From: JBGPYM01 sp041493205
GTDB taxonomy: Bacteria; Bacteroidota; Ignavibacteria; UBA10030; UBA6906
Assembly: GCA_041493205.1 (NCBI GenBank)
Contig: JBGPYM010000015.1
Coordinates: 1-25,083 of the forward strand
Direction: 5' to 3'
Length of the DNA: 25,083 nt
The notes below the pieces were generated by a model, which did no database searches, was not told where the DNA came from, and saw nothing but the letters and a program-made list of their open reading frames with translations. Of this stretch, positions 14,913 through 23,491 are shown in pieces. The position numbers and the translations under genes are program-made. Within the stretch, counting starts at the first letter, position 1. Each line of letters starts with the position of its first letter.

Positions 14913-16754
14913 ATGAAGCGAAGGGATGACATACGTAACATCGCGATTATCGCGCACGTTGATCACGGCAAGACGACGCTCGTGGACCACATGCTGCGGC
15001 AGACGGGGATTTTCCGTCAGAACCAGCAGCTGGTCACACGGGTTATGGATTCGAGCGATCTCGAGCGTGAACGCGGGATTACGATCCTCGCGAAGAACAC
15101 GGCGATCCACTACAACGGCGTCAAGATCAACATCGTCGATACCCCCGGGCATGCCGATTTCGGCGGCGAGGTGGAGCGCACGCTCACCATGGTGGACGGC
15201 GTGCTCCTGCTGGTGGATGCCGCCGAAGGCCCTCTCCCCGGCACGAAATTCGTCCTGAAGAAGTCACTCGACCTGAATCTCAAACCGATTGTCGTCATAA
15301 ACAAGATCGACCGGAAGGACGCGCGGCCGCACGAGGTGCTCGATCTCGTCTTCGAGCTCTTTCTCTCCCTCGGCGCGCACGATCATCAGCTTGACTTCCC
15401 CACCATCTATTGCATCGCGAAGCAGGGAATTGCAAAAAACGAAATCGACCAGGAGAGCACCAACCTCATTCCCCTGATGGAAGCCATTGTCCAGCATGTC
15501 CCACCCCCCGAAGGGGACGTGGACTCCCCCTTCCAGATGCTCGTGACCACCATTGATTACAACGATTACCTGGGGCGGCTCGGGATCGGACGCATTCACC
15601 GGGGGACAATCCGCCTCGGCGGGCCGATGAAGATCATTCACCGTGACGGGGCCCCCGACGACGCCCGTGTGACAAAAATCTATACATTCGACGGATTGAA
15701 GAGGATTGAAACCACCGCGGCCGGTGCGGGCGACATCATCGCGATTGCCGGGATGGAGGATGTGGACATCGGCGAGACGCTTGCCGACGAAGCGGACCCG
15801 TCGCCGCTCCCGTTCGTGGCAATCGAAGAGCCGACGCTCTCGATGAACTTCGTGGTGAACAACTCGCCGTTCGCCGGCCTGGACGGGCGCTACGTGACCA
15901 CCCGTCACCTGAGCGAGCGGCTCACCAGGGAACTCCGCTCGAACGTGAGCCTGCGGATCGAGCTCACCGAATCGCCCGACACGTTCAAAGTGAGCGGCCG
16001 CGGCGAACTGCACCTTGCCATCCTGATCGAAACCATGCGTCGTGAGGGGTTCGAGTTTCAGGTCTCCCGGCCGGAAGTCATTTACCGCCGGATTGCCGAC
16101 GTCCTCTCGGAGCCGATGGAGCATGTGATCATCGACGTGCCGGACGAGTTCGTCGGCGTGGTGATCGAGAACCTGGGGCGCCGCCGGGGCGAAATGAAGA
16201 ACATGATGCCCGGGAACGGCAACACGCGCATCGAGTTCATCGTGCCGGCCCGGGGTCTCATCGGGTTCCGCGGCGAGTTCATGACGCAGACCAAGGGGAC
16301 GGGGATCCTGCATCACAACTTCCACGGCTACGAGCCTTATAAAGGCGACATGGCCCACCGGACCAAGGGTGCGATGGTCGCCATGGAATCGGGTGAATCG
16401 GTCGCGTACGGCATGTGGAAGCTGCAGGAGCGATCGGTGTTCTTCATCGACCCGGGGACGAAAATCTATTCCGGGATGGTCGTGGGGGAGAATTCCCGCG
16501 AGCAGGACATGACCGTGAACGTCTGCAAGACGAAGCAGCTGACAAACATGCGCGCCTCCGGATCCGACGAGGCGGTGAGGCTCGAACCGGCGCGGATTCT
16601 GACGCTCGAACAGGCCATCGAATGGATCGGCGACGACGAGCTTGTGGAGGTGACACCGCACAATATCAGGATCCGGAAGAGATACCTGGACGCCAACGTG
16701 CGGAACAGGATGTCGAAGAAAAAAATCGAGGCAACAGAGGAGCCAGCCCGGTAG
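14913..16754 (+). CDS. typA: Ribosome-associated GTPase TypA/BipA
   Basis: This 613-residue protein has the standard family length. It is a translational GTPase that binds the 70S ribosome and helps ribosome assembly and stress adaptation. The G1 loop AHVDHGKTT is at 14-22, the switch I motif ERERGITI at about 50-57, the G3 motif DTPGHADF at about 76-83 and the G4 motif NKID at 130-133. Downstream are the beta-barrel domain II, two EF-G-like alpha/beta domains (SGRGELHLAILIE) and the C-terminal BipA-specific region containing the TGILHHNFHGYEPY segment. The protein is complete and shows no odd residues. ATG 14913 is preceded by a weak GCGAGG. A compound hairpin with a T tract follows 24 bases after the stop. 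Confidence 0.97.
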   Translation: MKRRDDIRNIAIIAHVDHGKTTLVDHMLRQTGIFRQNQQLVTRVMDSSDLERERGITILAKNTAIHYNGVKINIVDTPGHADFGGEVERTLTMVDGVLLLVDAAEGPLPGTKFVLKKSLDLNLKPIVVINKIDRKDARPHEVLDLVFELFLSLGAHDHQLDFPTIYCIAKQGIAKNEIDQESTNLIPLMEAIVQHVPPPEGDVDSPFQMLVTTIDYNDYLGRLGIGRIHRGTIRLGGPMKIIHRDGAPDDARVTKIYTFDGLKRIETTAAGAGDIIAIAGMEDVDIGETLADEADPSPLPFVAIEEPTLSMNFVVNNSPFAGLDGRYVTTRHLSERLTRELRSNVSLRIELTESPDTFKVSGRGELHLAILIETMRREGFEFQVSRPEVIYRRIADVLSEPMEHVIIDVPDEFVGVVIENLGRRRGEMKNMMPGNGNTRIEFIVPARGLIGFRGEFMTQTKGTGILHHNFHGYEPYKGDMAHRTKGAMVAMESGESVAYGMWKLQERSVFFIDPGTKIYSGMVVGENSREQDMTVNVCKTKQLTNMRASGSDEAVRLEPARILTLEQAIEWIGDDELVEVTPHNIRIRKRYLDANVRNRMSKKKIEATEEPAR

Positions 16755-16777
16755 TGGCCATGGTCAGGCCGGCAGTT

Positions 16778-16831
16778 ACCCCGAATGCGATGACGCGGGA
16801 CATACCCTGCGCCCCATCCGTTCGGGGTTTT
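16778..16831 (+). terminator. Probable terminator of typA (compound hairpin)
   Basis: The outer stem ACCCCGAA (16778-16785) pairs with TTCGGGGT (16821-16828). An inner CGCGGG / CCCTGCG helix lies within it, and the structure ends in TTTT. It sits between typA and the phosphorylase, so the phosphorylase probably has its own promoter or depends on read-through. Confidence 0.5.
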
Positions 16832-16889
16832 GCATTTCTGGAAGATTGGTGGAACTACTCAAGCACTTTCCGGAGGAATAAAGGCCGGC

Positions 16890-19025
16890 GTGGCAACCCG
16901 TAAAGTCACCGACAAGGCAGTGACGGCCGCGGCGGAGGAACTCCGCGCGCTCGCGTACAACATCTGGTGGTCCTGGAACCCCGCAGCCCAGCAGATATTC
17001 CATGCGCTCTCTCCCTTCGTCTGGGAGGAGAGCAACCACAATCCGGTGGAGGTGCTCCACTGGGTCAGCGGGCACGAGCTTCATGCGCGGCTGCAGAATC
17101 CCGAATTCTTCGGGCGGGTGGAAGCGGTCCGCAAGGAATTCCGGGCGTACATGACCGCCCGGAAGACCTGGGCACAACGGGGCGGGCCGGCTGTGAAGAA
17201 CGCCCCCATCGCATACTTCAGCGCCGAATTCGGCCTGCACGAGAGCCTGCGCATTTACTCCGGCGGGCTCGGGATTCTTGCGGGAGACCATGCAAAATCG
17301 GCAAGCGATCTCGGCCTGCCCTTCACCGGGATCACCTTATTCTACCGGCAGGGGTACTTCAAGCAGCAGATTACGAACGACGGGTGGCAGCAGGAGCGGT
17401 ATCCGAGTTACGACCCCGCCAGGCTGCCCATCCGGCCGGTGGTCAACGCAGGGGGAAAACGGATCGTGGTTGCGGTGGAGATCGGCGGGGATACGGTCTC
17501 CGTGCAGGCGTGGAGCATACAGGTCGGACGTATACCGGTGTACATGCTTGATACGGACCTTCCTGAGAACGAGCAGCGGTTCCGGGACCTGACCGCGCAC
17601 GTCTACGGAGGCGACAACTGGACCCGCATCGCCCAGGAAATCGTTCTGGGAATCGGCGGGGTCCGTCTTCTCCGCGCACTCGGTCTCCGTCCTGCCACAT
17701 TCCATATGAATGAAGGTCACTCGGCATTCCTGACCCTTGAATTGCTCCGGGAGCAGCTTGCCGCCGGGATTCCGCTTCAACAGGCAGAGCCATCGGTCAA
17801 GGCACGGTGCGTGTTCACCACGCACACGCCGGTCCCCGCCGGTCACGACCGTTTTGATCTCGGCCTGATGAGCGCGGCGTTTCCGGCGTTTGCCGGGAAA
17901 GCAGGTCTGACGATTGACCAGATCATGCACTTCGGGCGCGTTCACCCGGACGATGCCGGGGAGCCGTTTACGATGACGGTCCTCGCCCTCCGGTTCTGCA
18001 GGGCGGCGAACGGCGTCAGTGAACTTCACGGCCAGGTCAGCAGGGAGATGTGGAAAGACCTTTATCCCGGCACGCCCGTCAAACAGGTTCCGATCGGCCA
18101 TGTCACCAACGGCATCCACACAGCAGGCTGGGCCAGTGCCACTGCGTATGAATTCTGGACCACGCGCCTGGGATCAGAGTGGACGGGCAGGCTGCGCGAT
18201 ACGCGGTTCTGGCGGGACGCCCTTGCAGTAAAGACCGTGTCCGACGCTGAGCTCTGGGCGCTCCGGACGTCGCTTCGCCGCGAGCTTGTGGAGTTCGCCC
18301 GGAAGCGTCTCCGCGAGCAGAGCCTGCGCTTCAGCGGGAACGACGTGAATCTTTTTGACAATGTCCTCTCCCCCGACGCTCTGACGATCGGGTTTGCGCG
18401 CAGGTTCGCAACGTACAAGCGTGCGCCGCTCTTCTTCCGCGATTTCGAATGGGCAATCAGGACGCTGTCGTCCACGGAGATGCCGCTGCAAATAATATTC
18501 GCCGGGAAAGCGCATCCACGGGACGATGCGGGGAAGCGGTTCATCCAGGAGATTGTGAACGTGACGCGGCGGATGGATCTTTTCGGCAAGGTGGTGTTCC
18601 TCGAGGACTACGATATCAACGTCGCCAGGCATCTTGTTGCGGGCGCCGACGTCTGGCTCAACACTCCCCGCCGGCCGATGGAGGCCAGCGGCACCAGCGG
18701 GATGAAAACGGGCATCCACGGCGGACTGAACCTGAGCACGATGGACGGGTGGTGGCGGGAGGCGTATGACGAGCAGAACGGCTGGAAAATCGGCGAAGAC
18801 ACCACGGCCAGCACGGAGCAGATGCAGGACGATATCGATGCGGCGTCATTGCGCGCGGTGCTCGAACAGCAGATCATTCCGGGCTTCTACGACCGCGGCA
18901 AGGACGGCATTCCCCATCGCTGGCTGAAGCGGGTTCGTCACGCAATGGCCACGCTCATCCCCGCCTACAGCACCGAGCGGATGGTCGTGGAGTACGCCGA
19001 GAACTTCTACGCTATCCGGAAATAG
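16890..19025 (+). CDS. glgP: Alpha-glucan (glycogen/starch) phosphorylase, GT35 family
   Basis: This enzyme releases glucose-1-phosphate from alpha-1,4-glucans using pyridoxal phosphate. The chosen start is GTG 16890, 12 bases after GGAGGA (16872-16877). The frame is open 20 codons earlier, but that start would lie in the upstream terminator. The product has 711 residues, the short form of the family with an N-terminal DUF3417-type segment (LRALAYNIWWSWNPAAQQIF). Conserved blocks appear in order: SAEFGLHESLRIYSGGLGIL, HMNEGHSAFL, FTTHTPVPAGHDRF, HVTNGIHTAGW, FARRFATYKRA and FAGKAHPRD. The cofactor-binding motif GTSGMK has its lysine at about residue 606. No other glycogen gene is adjacent. 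A perfect REP-like palindrome lies 5 bases after the stop codon. Confidence 0.94.
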   Translation: MATRKVTDKAVTAAAEELRALAYNIWWSWNPAAQQIFHALSPFVWEESNHNPVEVLHWVSGHELHARLQNPEFFGRVEAVRKEFRAYMTARKTWAQRGGPAVKNAPIAYFSAEFGLHESLRIYSGGLGILAGDHAKSASDLGLPFTGITLFYRQGYFKQQITNDGWQQERYPSYDPARLPIRPVVNAGGKRIVVAVEIGGDTVSVQAWSIQVGRIPVYMLDTDLPENEQRFRDLTAHVYGGDNWTRIAQEIVLGIGGVRLLRALGLRPATFHMNEGHSAFLTLELLREQLAAGIPLQQAEPSVKARCVFTTHTPVPAGHDRFDLGLMSAAFPAFAGKAGLTIDQIMHFGRVHPDDAGEPFTMTVLALRFCRAANGVSELHGQVSREMWKDLYPGTPVKQVPIGHVTNGIHTAGWASATAYEFWTTRLGSEWTGRLRDTRFWRDALAVKTVSDAELWALRTSLRRELVEFARKRLREQSLRFSGNDVNLFDNVLSPDALTIGFARRFATYKRAPLFFRDFEWAIRTLSSTEMPLQIIFAGKAHPRDDAGKRFIQEIVNVTRRMDLFGKVVFLEDYDINVARHLVAGADVWLNTPRRPMEASGTSGMKTGIHGGLNLSTMDGWWREAYDEQNGWKIGEDTTASTEQMQDDIDAASLRAVLEQQIIPGFYDRGKDGIPHRWLKRVRHAMATLIPAYSTERMVVEYAENFYAIRK

Positions 19026-19030
19026 GGGCT

Positions 19031-19062
19031 CAGTGGGACGGGCGGGGACGCCCGTCCCACTG
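19031..19062 (+). repeat. REP-like palindrome, perfect 14-bp stem copy
   Basis: CAGTGGGACGGGCG (19031-19044) pairs fully with CGCCCGTCCCACTG (19049-19062) around a GGGA loop. It is the most symmetric copy in the window and shows that the flanking CCCACTG of the other copies is the remains of a longer stem arm. A degraded partial copy (GTGCCCATCCCCACTG) follows at about 19068-19083. It lies directly after the phosphorylase stop. Confidence 0.9.
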
Positions 19063-19168
19063 CATACGTGCCCATCCCCACTGCCCCCTCACAGGATCAA
19101 CCCCTCGTTATATCTGCAATTCCTGTCCTTTTCGGCTTCCGCGCGTCCATTTCAACGGGGACTTGCGG

Positions 19169-19197
19169 GCAACTTTTCACCTTCCTGCGCATCTTAG
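19169..19197 (+). promoter_or_regulatory. Candidate ECF-type (self-regulated) promoter
   Basis: GCAACTTTT (19169-19177) and GCATCTTAG (19189-19197) lie upstream of the ECF sigma gene, with AAC and the ATCT block about 16 bases apart. AAC in -35 and a TCT-containing -10 are typical ECF promoter features, and ECF genes are often autoregulated. The downstream start GTG 19228 would give a leader of about 25 bases. Confidence 0.35.
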
Positions 19198-19227
19198 ATA
19201 CAGACTCACCACTCACGGTTACGCCTC

Positions 19228-19776
19228 GTGCACGACGACGATCGGCACCTTCTGCAGCGCCTCCGGATGGGCAACACACACGCCCTCGCTCTCGCCTATG
19301 AGCGATACCGGGGTGTGTTGTATGGGTATTGCGTGAGGATTTTGGACAACCCATCGCTCGCGGAGGATGCAGTACAGGAAACATTTCTGAAGCTGCGGAC
19401 ACAGGGGAACGGGATCGCAGACGGCGGTGCGCTCCGCCCCTGGTTGTACCGGGTTGCACGGAACGAAGCGCTCGGCATGATCCGCCGGCGAAGAACGTGC
19501 GGAACGGTTGATATGGACTCGGTGTGGGACGAAGAGACCCCGCAGTCAGCGCTTGAACGAAAGGACGCCGCCGAGGTTGTTCAGTCAGTTCTCGCGGCGC
19601 TGAAAGTTGAATACCGGGACGTGATTATCCTGCGGGAATTCGAGGGGCTCAGCTACGAGGAAATTGCCGCGGTCACGGGGGACAGCGAGAGTTCAGTCAA
19701 GTCACGATTATTCAAGGCACGAAAGGCGCTGGCAAAGAAACTGGCGCCCTGGTGGAAGGAAAGGAACCGACAATGA
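19228..19776 (+). CDS. RNA polymerase ECF sigma factor
   Basis: The start is GTG 19228 and the product has 182 residues. Sigma region 2 lies at about 20-85: ALAYERYRGVLYGYC, then EDAVQETFLKLRTQ, then PWLYRVARNEALGMIRRRR. Sigma region 4 lies at about 118-172, with helix-turn-helix EGLSYEEIAAVTGDSESSVK and RLFKARKAL. The two regions are joined by a short acidic linker, as in group IV sigma factors, which redirect RNA polymerase to envelope-stress or similar regulons. Its stop overlaps the start of an anti-sigma factor (ATGA, 19773-19776), so regulator and antagonist are translationally coupled. There is no evident Shine-Dalgarno sequence; an alternative ATG at 19267 would remove part of region 2 and is less likely. 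Confidence 0.93.
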   Translation: MHDDDRHLLQRLRMGNTHALALAYERYRGVLYGYCVRILDNPSLAEDAVQETFLKLRTQGNGIADGGALRPWLYRVARNEALGMIRRRRTCGTVDMDSVWDEETPQSALERKDAAEVVQSVLAALKVEYRDVIILREFEGLSYEEIAAVTGDSESSVKSRLFKARKALAKKLAPWWKERNRQ

Positions 19777-20207
19777 ACTGCAACGAGATTCAGCCGCGGA
19801 TCAGCGCATACGTCGATGGCGAGCTCCCGGGAGCCGATGCAACCGCAATGTTCGCGCACCTATCAGGATGCATGGAGTGCCAGGCATTTCTGACGGACAC
19901 GTTGAGGCTGCGTGCGGATCTCCGCGCGTGGGAAGTCCGGGCCCCCGCGCCGGCTCGGAAGAAGTCGACCCTGCAGTGGAAAGAGACGTCCGGCAGTGCG
20001 ATACGCCGGCTGATCTCGCAGAGACTTGAAATTCCCTTTGCGGCCGCGGCGGGGATCGCGCTGGTGTTGCTAGGCGTCTCTCTCTTTTCCGTCAGCCTGT
20101 GGCTCGGCGGATCCGCCGACCGAGCACGGGAGCCCGGCGTTGTGTATATGCTGCCAACAGTTGAGGTCCATGCCGTAAAGCCGGCGGACCAGAAGCCAGA
20201 GCAGTGA
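19773..20207 (+). CDS. Anti-sigma factor with zf-HC2 zinc-binding domain
   Basis: The chosen start is ATG 19773, overlapping the sigma factor stop, with AAGGA upstream. The product has 144 residues. The N-terminal zinc motif has C3, H29, C33 and C36 (MNC, then HLSGCMEC), the pattern of ZAS/zf-HC2 anti-sigma domains that hold ECF sigma factors inactive at the membrane. One membrane helix lies at about 91-116 (FAAAAGIALVLLGVSLFSVS), followed by a short periplasmic tail of about 28 residues. The tail is too short for a large sensory domain, so the signal may enter through another protein or through proteolysis. The next gene, with a TonB C-terminal domain, lies 43 bases downstream and may be part of the same unit. 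Confidence 0.88.
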   Translation: MNCNEIQPRISAYVDGELPGADATAMFAHLSGCMECQAFLTDTLRLRADLRAWEVRAPAPARKKSTLQWKETSGSAIRRLISQRLEIPFAAAAGIALVLLGVSLFSVSLWLGGSADRAREPGVVYMLPTVEVHAVKPADQKPEQ

Positions 20208-20250
20208 GCGTATCACATTCTCCATGTCACTTTTGAATGAGGAGGTCACT

Positions 20251-21093
20251 ATGAAAATCACATTTCTGGTTTTGCTTACGCAATTCCTGTCCGTTCTCCT
20301 TGTCGGTCAAGAGAAATCTGCGGATGTCCCCGACAGCAGCACGCTTCTGGCCGTCTCTGCACACACTTCCGAAGCCTATGCGCAGGATACCACAAAAAAG
20401 AGACCGGCAGAGTTCACAGGTGCGGATACGCCGCCAAACGTAATTTACAGGGTGGAGCCCAAGTACCCCGAGCTTGCCCTGCGCGCGGGCATGGAGGGAA
20501 TCGTGTGGGTGAAAGTCTGGATTGACAGTGTGGGCGCGGTTCGCGATGTCGTGGTCCTGAAGAGCGACGCGGATATTTTCAACAAATCCGCAATCGAAGC
20601 GGCCCGTCAATTCCGATTTGCTCCGGCGCGCATCGGCACCAAGCCGGTGGAATCCCTCGTGAGTTTCCCCTTCAAATTCGCGCTGTATGAAAAGCCCGAC
20701 ACAACCGGAAAGAGGGGATCGTGGAAATCTCCGGCGGAGGAAAAATTCTTCGGTACAATCACGACTCTCCTTGAGGGTGGGAAAGTGCCCGCTGAGACTC
20801 TCAAGGTGCTTTTCACCCTTCACGCAACGGCGATTGCAGGGGGATACCTCAAACCATTAGTGAATGTGATCGGGGAACAGAATGCGGGAAAACATTCTTT
20901 GGATGAGGCCGGGAGGAAGGTCGTATTTACAACAAGCCAGGCGATCGAAGGTTCGGGCATTAGTTACATGGTCTTCCGCACGGAAGCAGGCGGAAAAATG
21001 GGGAAGCCCCACTATCACACGATCGTGTTCAACCGGGCGGCCGACGGCACCCCACAGATCATTCACTGGCACGCGTGGCATGCCAGCAGATGA
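20251..21093 (+). CDS. Exported protein with TonB C-terminal domain and unrecognised C-terminal extension
   Basis: The chosen start is ATG 20251 after a strong GAGGAGG (20239-20245); an ATG at 20224 is in frame but has no such site. The product has 280 residues. A hydrophobic N-terminus (about 3-19) could be a signal peptide or anchor. A TonB C-terminal domain at about 61-148 contains PPNVIYRVEPKYPELALRAG, GIVWVKVWIDSVG and AARQFRFAPA. The proline-rich linker of true TonB proteins is missing. A further 130 residues (about 150-280) are unfamiliar to me and end in the histidine- and tryptophan-rich stretch IIHWHAWHASR. It may interact with outer-membrane receptors or act as a stand-alone peptidoglycan- or barrel-binding protein; being the third gene after sigma/anti-sigma suggests an envelope stress or uptake role. 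Confidence 0.72.
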   Translation: MKITFLVLLTQFLSVLLVGQEKSADVPDSSTLLAVSAHTSEAYAQDTTKKRPAEFTGADTPPNVIYRVEPKYPELALRAGMEGIVWVKVWIDSVGAVRDVVVLKSDADIFNKSAIEAARQFRFAPARIGTKPVESLVSFPFKFALYEKPDTTGKRGSWKSPAEEKFFGTITTLLEGGKVPAETLKVLFTLHATAIAGGYLKPLVNVIGEQNAGKHSLDEAGRKVVFTTSQAIEGSGISYMVFRTEAGGKMGKPHYHTIVFNRAADGTPQIIHWHAWHASR

Positions 21094-21108
21094 TCCTGGG
21101 GATTATGG

Positions 21109-21522
21109 TCAGTTGTTTTTTGCGCCCTGGTTGATCCAGTCCCTGATGATATTCCTGACGTTCTCAGGCACAGGGAGCCCTCCCTGCGGCATCCTGTCGC
21201 CGAAGGGGGGCGTAGAAGAAGTTTTCAGTATGATCAGGCTTGCATCGGCGTTCCCCGGAACGATGGCAGGCCCGTGGTCCCCGCCCTGCAGCAATCCCGC
21301 CACGGTATGTGTATCGAGGTTATTGGTTCCGCCATGGCACTGGTAACAGCCATAGGTCTGGAATATCGGGATGATGGTGTTCGCGAACGAGACCGTCACC
21401 GGTACGGGTACGGGCGGAGCTGCGCCCATCATCGGGGGCTCACTCCCAAGATCCTGACACCCCGCCACCCCGAGCACAATGCCGAGGAAAAAAGCGCTCC
21501 TGAGTACAACCTGATTCTTCAT
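21109..21522 (-). CDS. Monoheme cytochrome c-like lipoprotein
   Basis: This 137-residue protein has a lipoprotein signal ending in the lipobox GVAGC (C22), so it is anchored to a membrane. The mature protein has a proline-rich stretch (about 30-42). A c-type heme site CYQCH at 59-63 follows, with the axial histidine H63. M111 in GDRMPQGG is the likely second axial ligand. The pattern (FANTIIPIFQTYGCYQCHGG, VPGNADASLI, then NIIRDWINQGA) is that of the small cytochromes often annotated as planctomycete cytochrome C-like. It would carry single electrons at the cell surface or periplasm. It ends 15 bases from the convergent TonB-domain gene and follows the CHRD gene on the same strand by 52 bases. 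Confidence 0.85.
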   Translation of the reverse strand: MKNQVVLRSAFFLGIVLGVAGCQDLGSEPPMMGAAPPVPVPVTVSFANTIIPIFQTYGCYQCHGGTNNLDTHTVAGLLQGGDHGPAIVPGNADASLIILKTSSTPPFGDRMPQGGLPVPENVRNIIRDWINQGAKNN

Positions 21523-21554
21523 GCAGACTACCCTGGATTGTTGAATTGACTGGT

Positions 21555-21570
21555 CCCGCCTATCGGCGGG
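21555..21570 (-). other. Stem-loop between the CHRD and cytochrome genes
   Basis: CCCGCC (21555-21560) and GGCGGG (21565-21570) form a perfect 6-bp stem around a 4-base loop, just after the CHRD gene stop on the minus strand. There is no T tract, so it may be a processing or stabilising hairpin that makes expression of the two genes unequal, rather than a full terminator. Confidence 0.4.
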
Positions 21571-21574
21571 TGGA

Positions 21575-23491
21575 TTATTTCAGCAACATCATTTTCTGCG
21601 ACGCCACGAAGCCTTTCCCCGTCGCGATCCGGGTGAGATACACGCCGCTCGCCATCCCCTTCGCATCCCACCGAACCGCATACGATCCCGCAGGCATTTC
21701 TCCGTTGATGAGCGTGGCCACGCGCCGCCCGAGTATATCGAACACCTCCATGAGGACCCTGTCGGACACGGGGAGTTCGAGGCTGATTGTCGTCGAGGGG
21801 TTAAAAGGATTAGGATAGTTCTGGTGCAGCCGGAACCCTTCCGGGAGCGCGGAGGAAAGCCGTTCCACGGAGGTCACGACATCGAACCCGTACTGCAACT
21901 GTCCGCGGATTTCTCCGCCCGTGTGAGCGATCGTGTGGAAGTTCATATACATCTTCCCGCCGATAAGCGAATCCACGAGCGCGTCGGTCAGAGGCTGCGT
22001 TCCGTCGGAGGTGGACCAGTCGTTGGTGATCGTCTGTGCCGCCGGTCCGGAACCTGACGCAACATTTTTGACGATCGGTCCGTTCACCCCCACCACACCG
22101 GTGTGGAAATGCCCGCCTGCCCCGGAGAGCGTGCCACTCAGGCCGTAGTAAGTTACGCTGTACCTGATGTCATGTCGTTCGGGGTTCAATACGACAGAAG
22201 CAGTGCCGGCGCCGGTTGTCGCTACGGCAGGATTTTCCTGGCTGCCGTCAAATCGTGCAGTGAATCCCACGCCGGTGGTCATCTCAAGCTGTCCGCGCGT
22301 TTCACCCCCCGGGAACGCGATCGAATGGAAATTGGCATACAGCCTTCCCATGAAGAGCGAATCAATCAGCGCCTGGGTGAGGGGTTGTGAATCTGTCGTC
22401 TTCCACACGCCCGACACCGTTCCGTTCGCCGAATCGCCCGAGCTCGCAATATTCCGCACGATCCCGCCATTCCGTCCCGGCGACCCGGCGTGGATATGCC
22501 CGCCTGCAGTCAACGGACTGGCAAGGCCAATGTAGGTCAGCGCGTATGTTACCTGGTTTCTTGCCCCGTTCAGAACAAATGACCCTACCGCGGTCGCGTT
22601 GGAGCCCGTCGGAGGATTTTCCTTCGAACCTTCCAGCGATGCGACAAAGCCAATCCCACCTTTCAGGACGAGCCGTCCGCGGATTTCCCCTCCGGGGTGC
22701 GTCGGCGTATGGAAGTTTGCATACGACTTTCCGGCGATGATGGAGTCAACAATTGCCGGTGTCAGCGGCTGGGTTCCGTCGGTCGATGTCCAAGACCCCT
22801 TGATTGTCGCTGACGCAGGATCTCCGTGCGCACCGAGGTTTTTCACGATGCCGCCGTTGATGCCAGGCGCGCCGGTATGGACGTGGCCGCCTGCGGAGAG
22901 CGTGTCGCTCAGACCGCGGTACGTGAGCCAGTAGTCAATGCGTGTTCTCGAAGTGTCGAGGACGAACACGCCCGTGCCGCCGGCCGTGCTCACGACGGGC
23001 GGCACCTCCTGGGATCCGTCGAGATCCGACTCGAAGTGAAGCGATGTGGCAAGGTTCTCCTGGCCGCGAATTTCACCCCCGGAGTGCGCGAGGGTGTGGA
23101 AGTTCACATAGAGTCTTCCGGTCAGAAGGGATTCCACCAGCGCTGGAGTGAGAGGCTGCGAGGCATCGGTGCTCTTCCATGTTCCAAACACCGTCCCCGA
23201 GGCCGCGCCACCATGGGTTGCGATGTTCCTGACGATGCCTCCCGGAATGCCGGGCAGGCCCTTGTGGAAATGGCCTCCCGCCGTCAGGGTGTCGGAGAGG
23301 CCCTGATAGCTGATCACATAATGAAGCTCGGTGAAATCGTCGCTCAGGTCGAAGGACCCCGTCCCTGTTGCTGTGGTCACCACGGGCGGGGTTTCCTGCG
23401 CGCCGTTGAGCGTCGCGGTGAAATGAATCTGTGCGGGTGCCGATGCGGCGACAAGTGCCGCGAGTATGAGAACCGGAAGCAATCGCTTCAT
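21575..23491 (-). CDS. Secreted protein of four CHRD domains with T9SS type A sorting domain
   Basis: The chosen start is ATG 23491, preceded by GGAGGA. An upstream in-frame extension of 84 codons is not protein-like. The product has 638 residues, with a signal peptide at 1-21. Four CHRD (chordin-like) repeats of 128-130 residues occupy about 22-150, 151-279, 280-407 and 408-537. Each has a GAQETPP/GSQEVPP-type start, AGGHxH, GGIVRN/GGIVKN, QPLT, NFHT and GGEIRG. The C-terminus (about 550-638) is a type IX secretion sorting domain with LHQNYPNPFNPSTTISLELP and GVYLTRI. The protein is therefore exported through the outer membrane and either released or anchored to the surface. The function of bacterial CHRD domains is not established. 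The repeats evidently arose by internal duplication. Confidence 0.93.
   Translation of the reverse strand: MKRLLPVLILAALVAASAPAQIHFTATLNGAQETPPVVTTATGTGSFDLSDDFTELHYVISYQGLSDTLTAGGHFHKGLPGIPGGIVRNIATHGGAASGTVFGTWKSTDASQPLTPALVESLLTGRLYVNFHTLAHSGGEIRGQENLATSLHFESDLDGSQEVPPVVSTAGGTGVFVLDTSRTRIDYWLTYRGLSDTLSAGGHVHTGAPGINGGIVKNLGAHGDPASATIKGSWTSTDGTQPLTPAIVDSIIAGKSYANFHTPTHPGGEIRGRLVLKGGIGFVASLEGSKENPPTGSNATAVGSFVLNGARNQVTYALTYIGLASPLTAGGHIHAGSPGRNGGIVRNIASSGDSANGTVSGVWKTTDSQPLTQALIDSLFMGRLYANFHSIAFPGGETRGQLEMTTGVGFTARFDGSQENPAVATTGAGTASVVLNPERHDIRYSVTYYGLSGTLSGAGGHFHTGVVGVNGPIVKNVASGSGPAAQTITNDWSTSDGTQPLTDALVDSLIGGKMYMNFHTIAHTGGEIRGQLQYGFDVVTSVERLSSALPEGFRLHQNYPNPFNPSTTISLELPVSDRVLMEVFDILGRRVATLINGEMPAGSYAVRWDAKGMASGVYLTRIATGKGFVASQKMMLLK

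Noticed and set aside
15264..16661. Long minus-strand open frame opposite typA
   Set aside because: typA is unambiguous. The antisense frame is open only because of codon bias.
16830..16889. Upstream TTG start for the phosphorylase
   Set aside because: The codon lies within the T tract of the typA terminator. GTG 16890 has a GGAGGA site and gives the usual family N-terminus.
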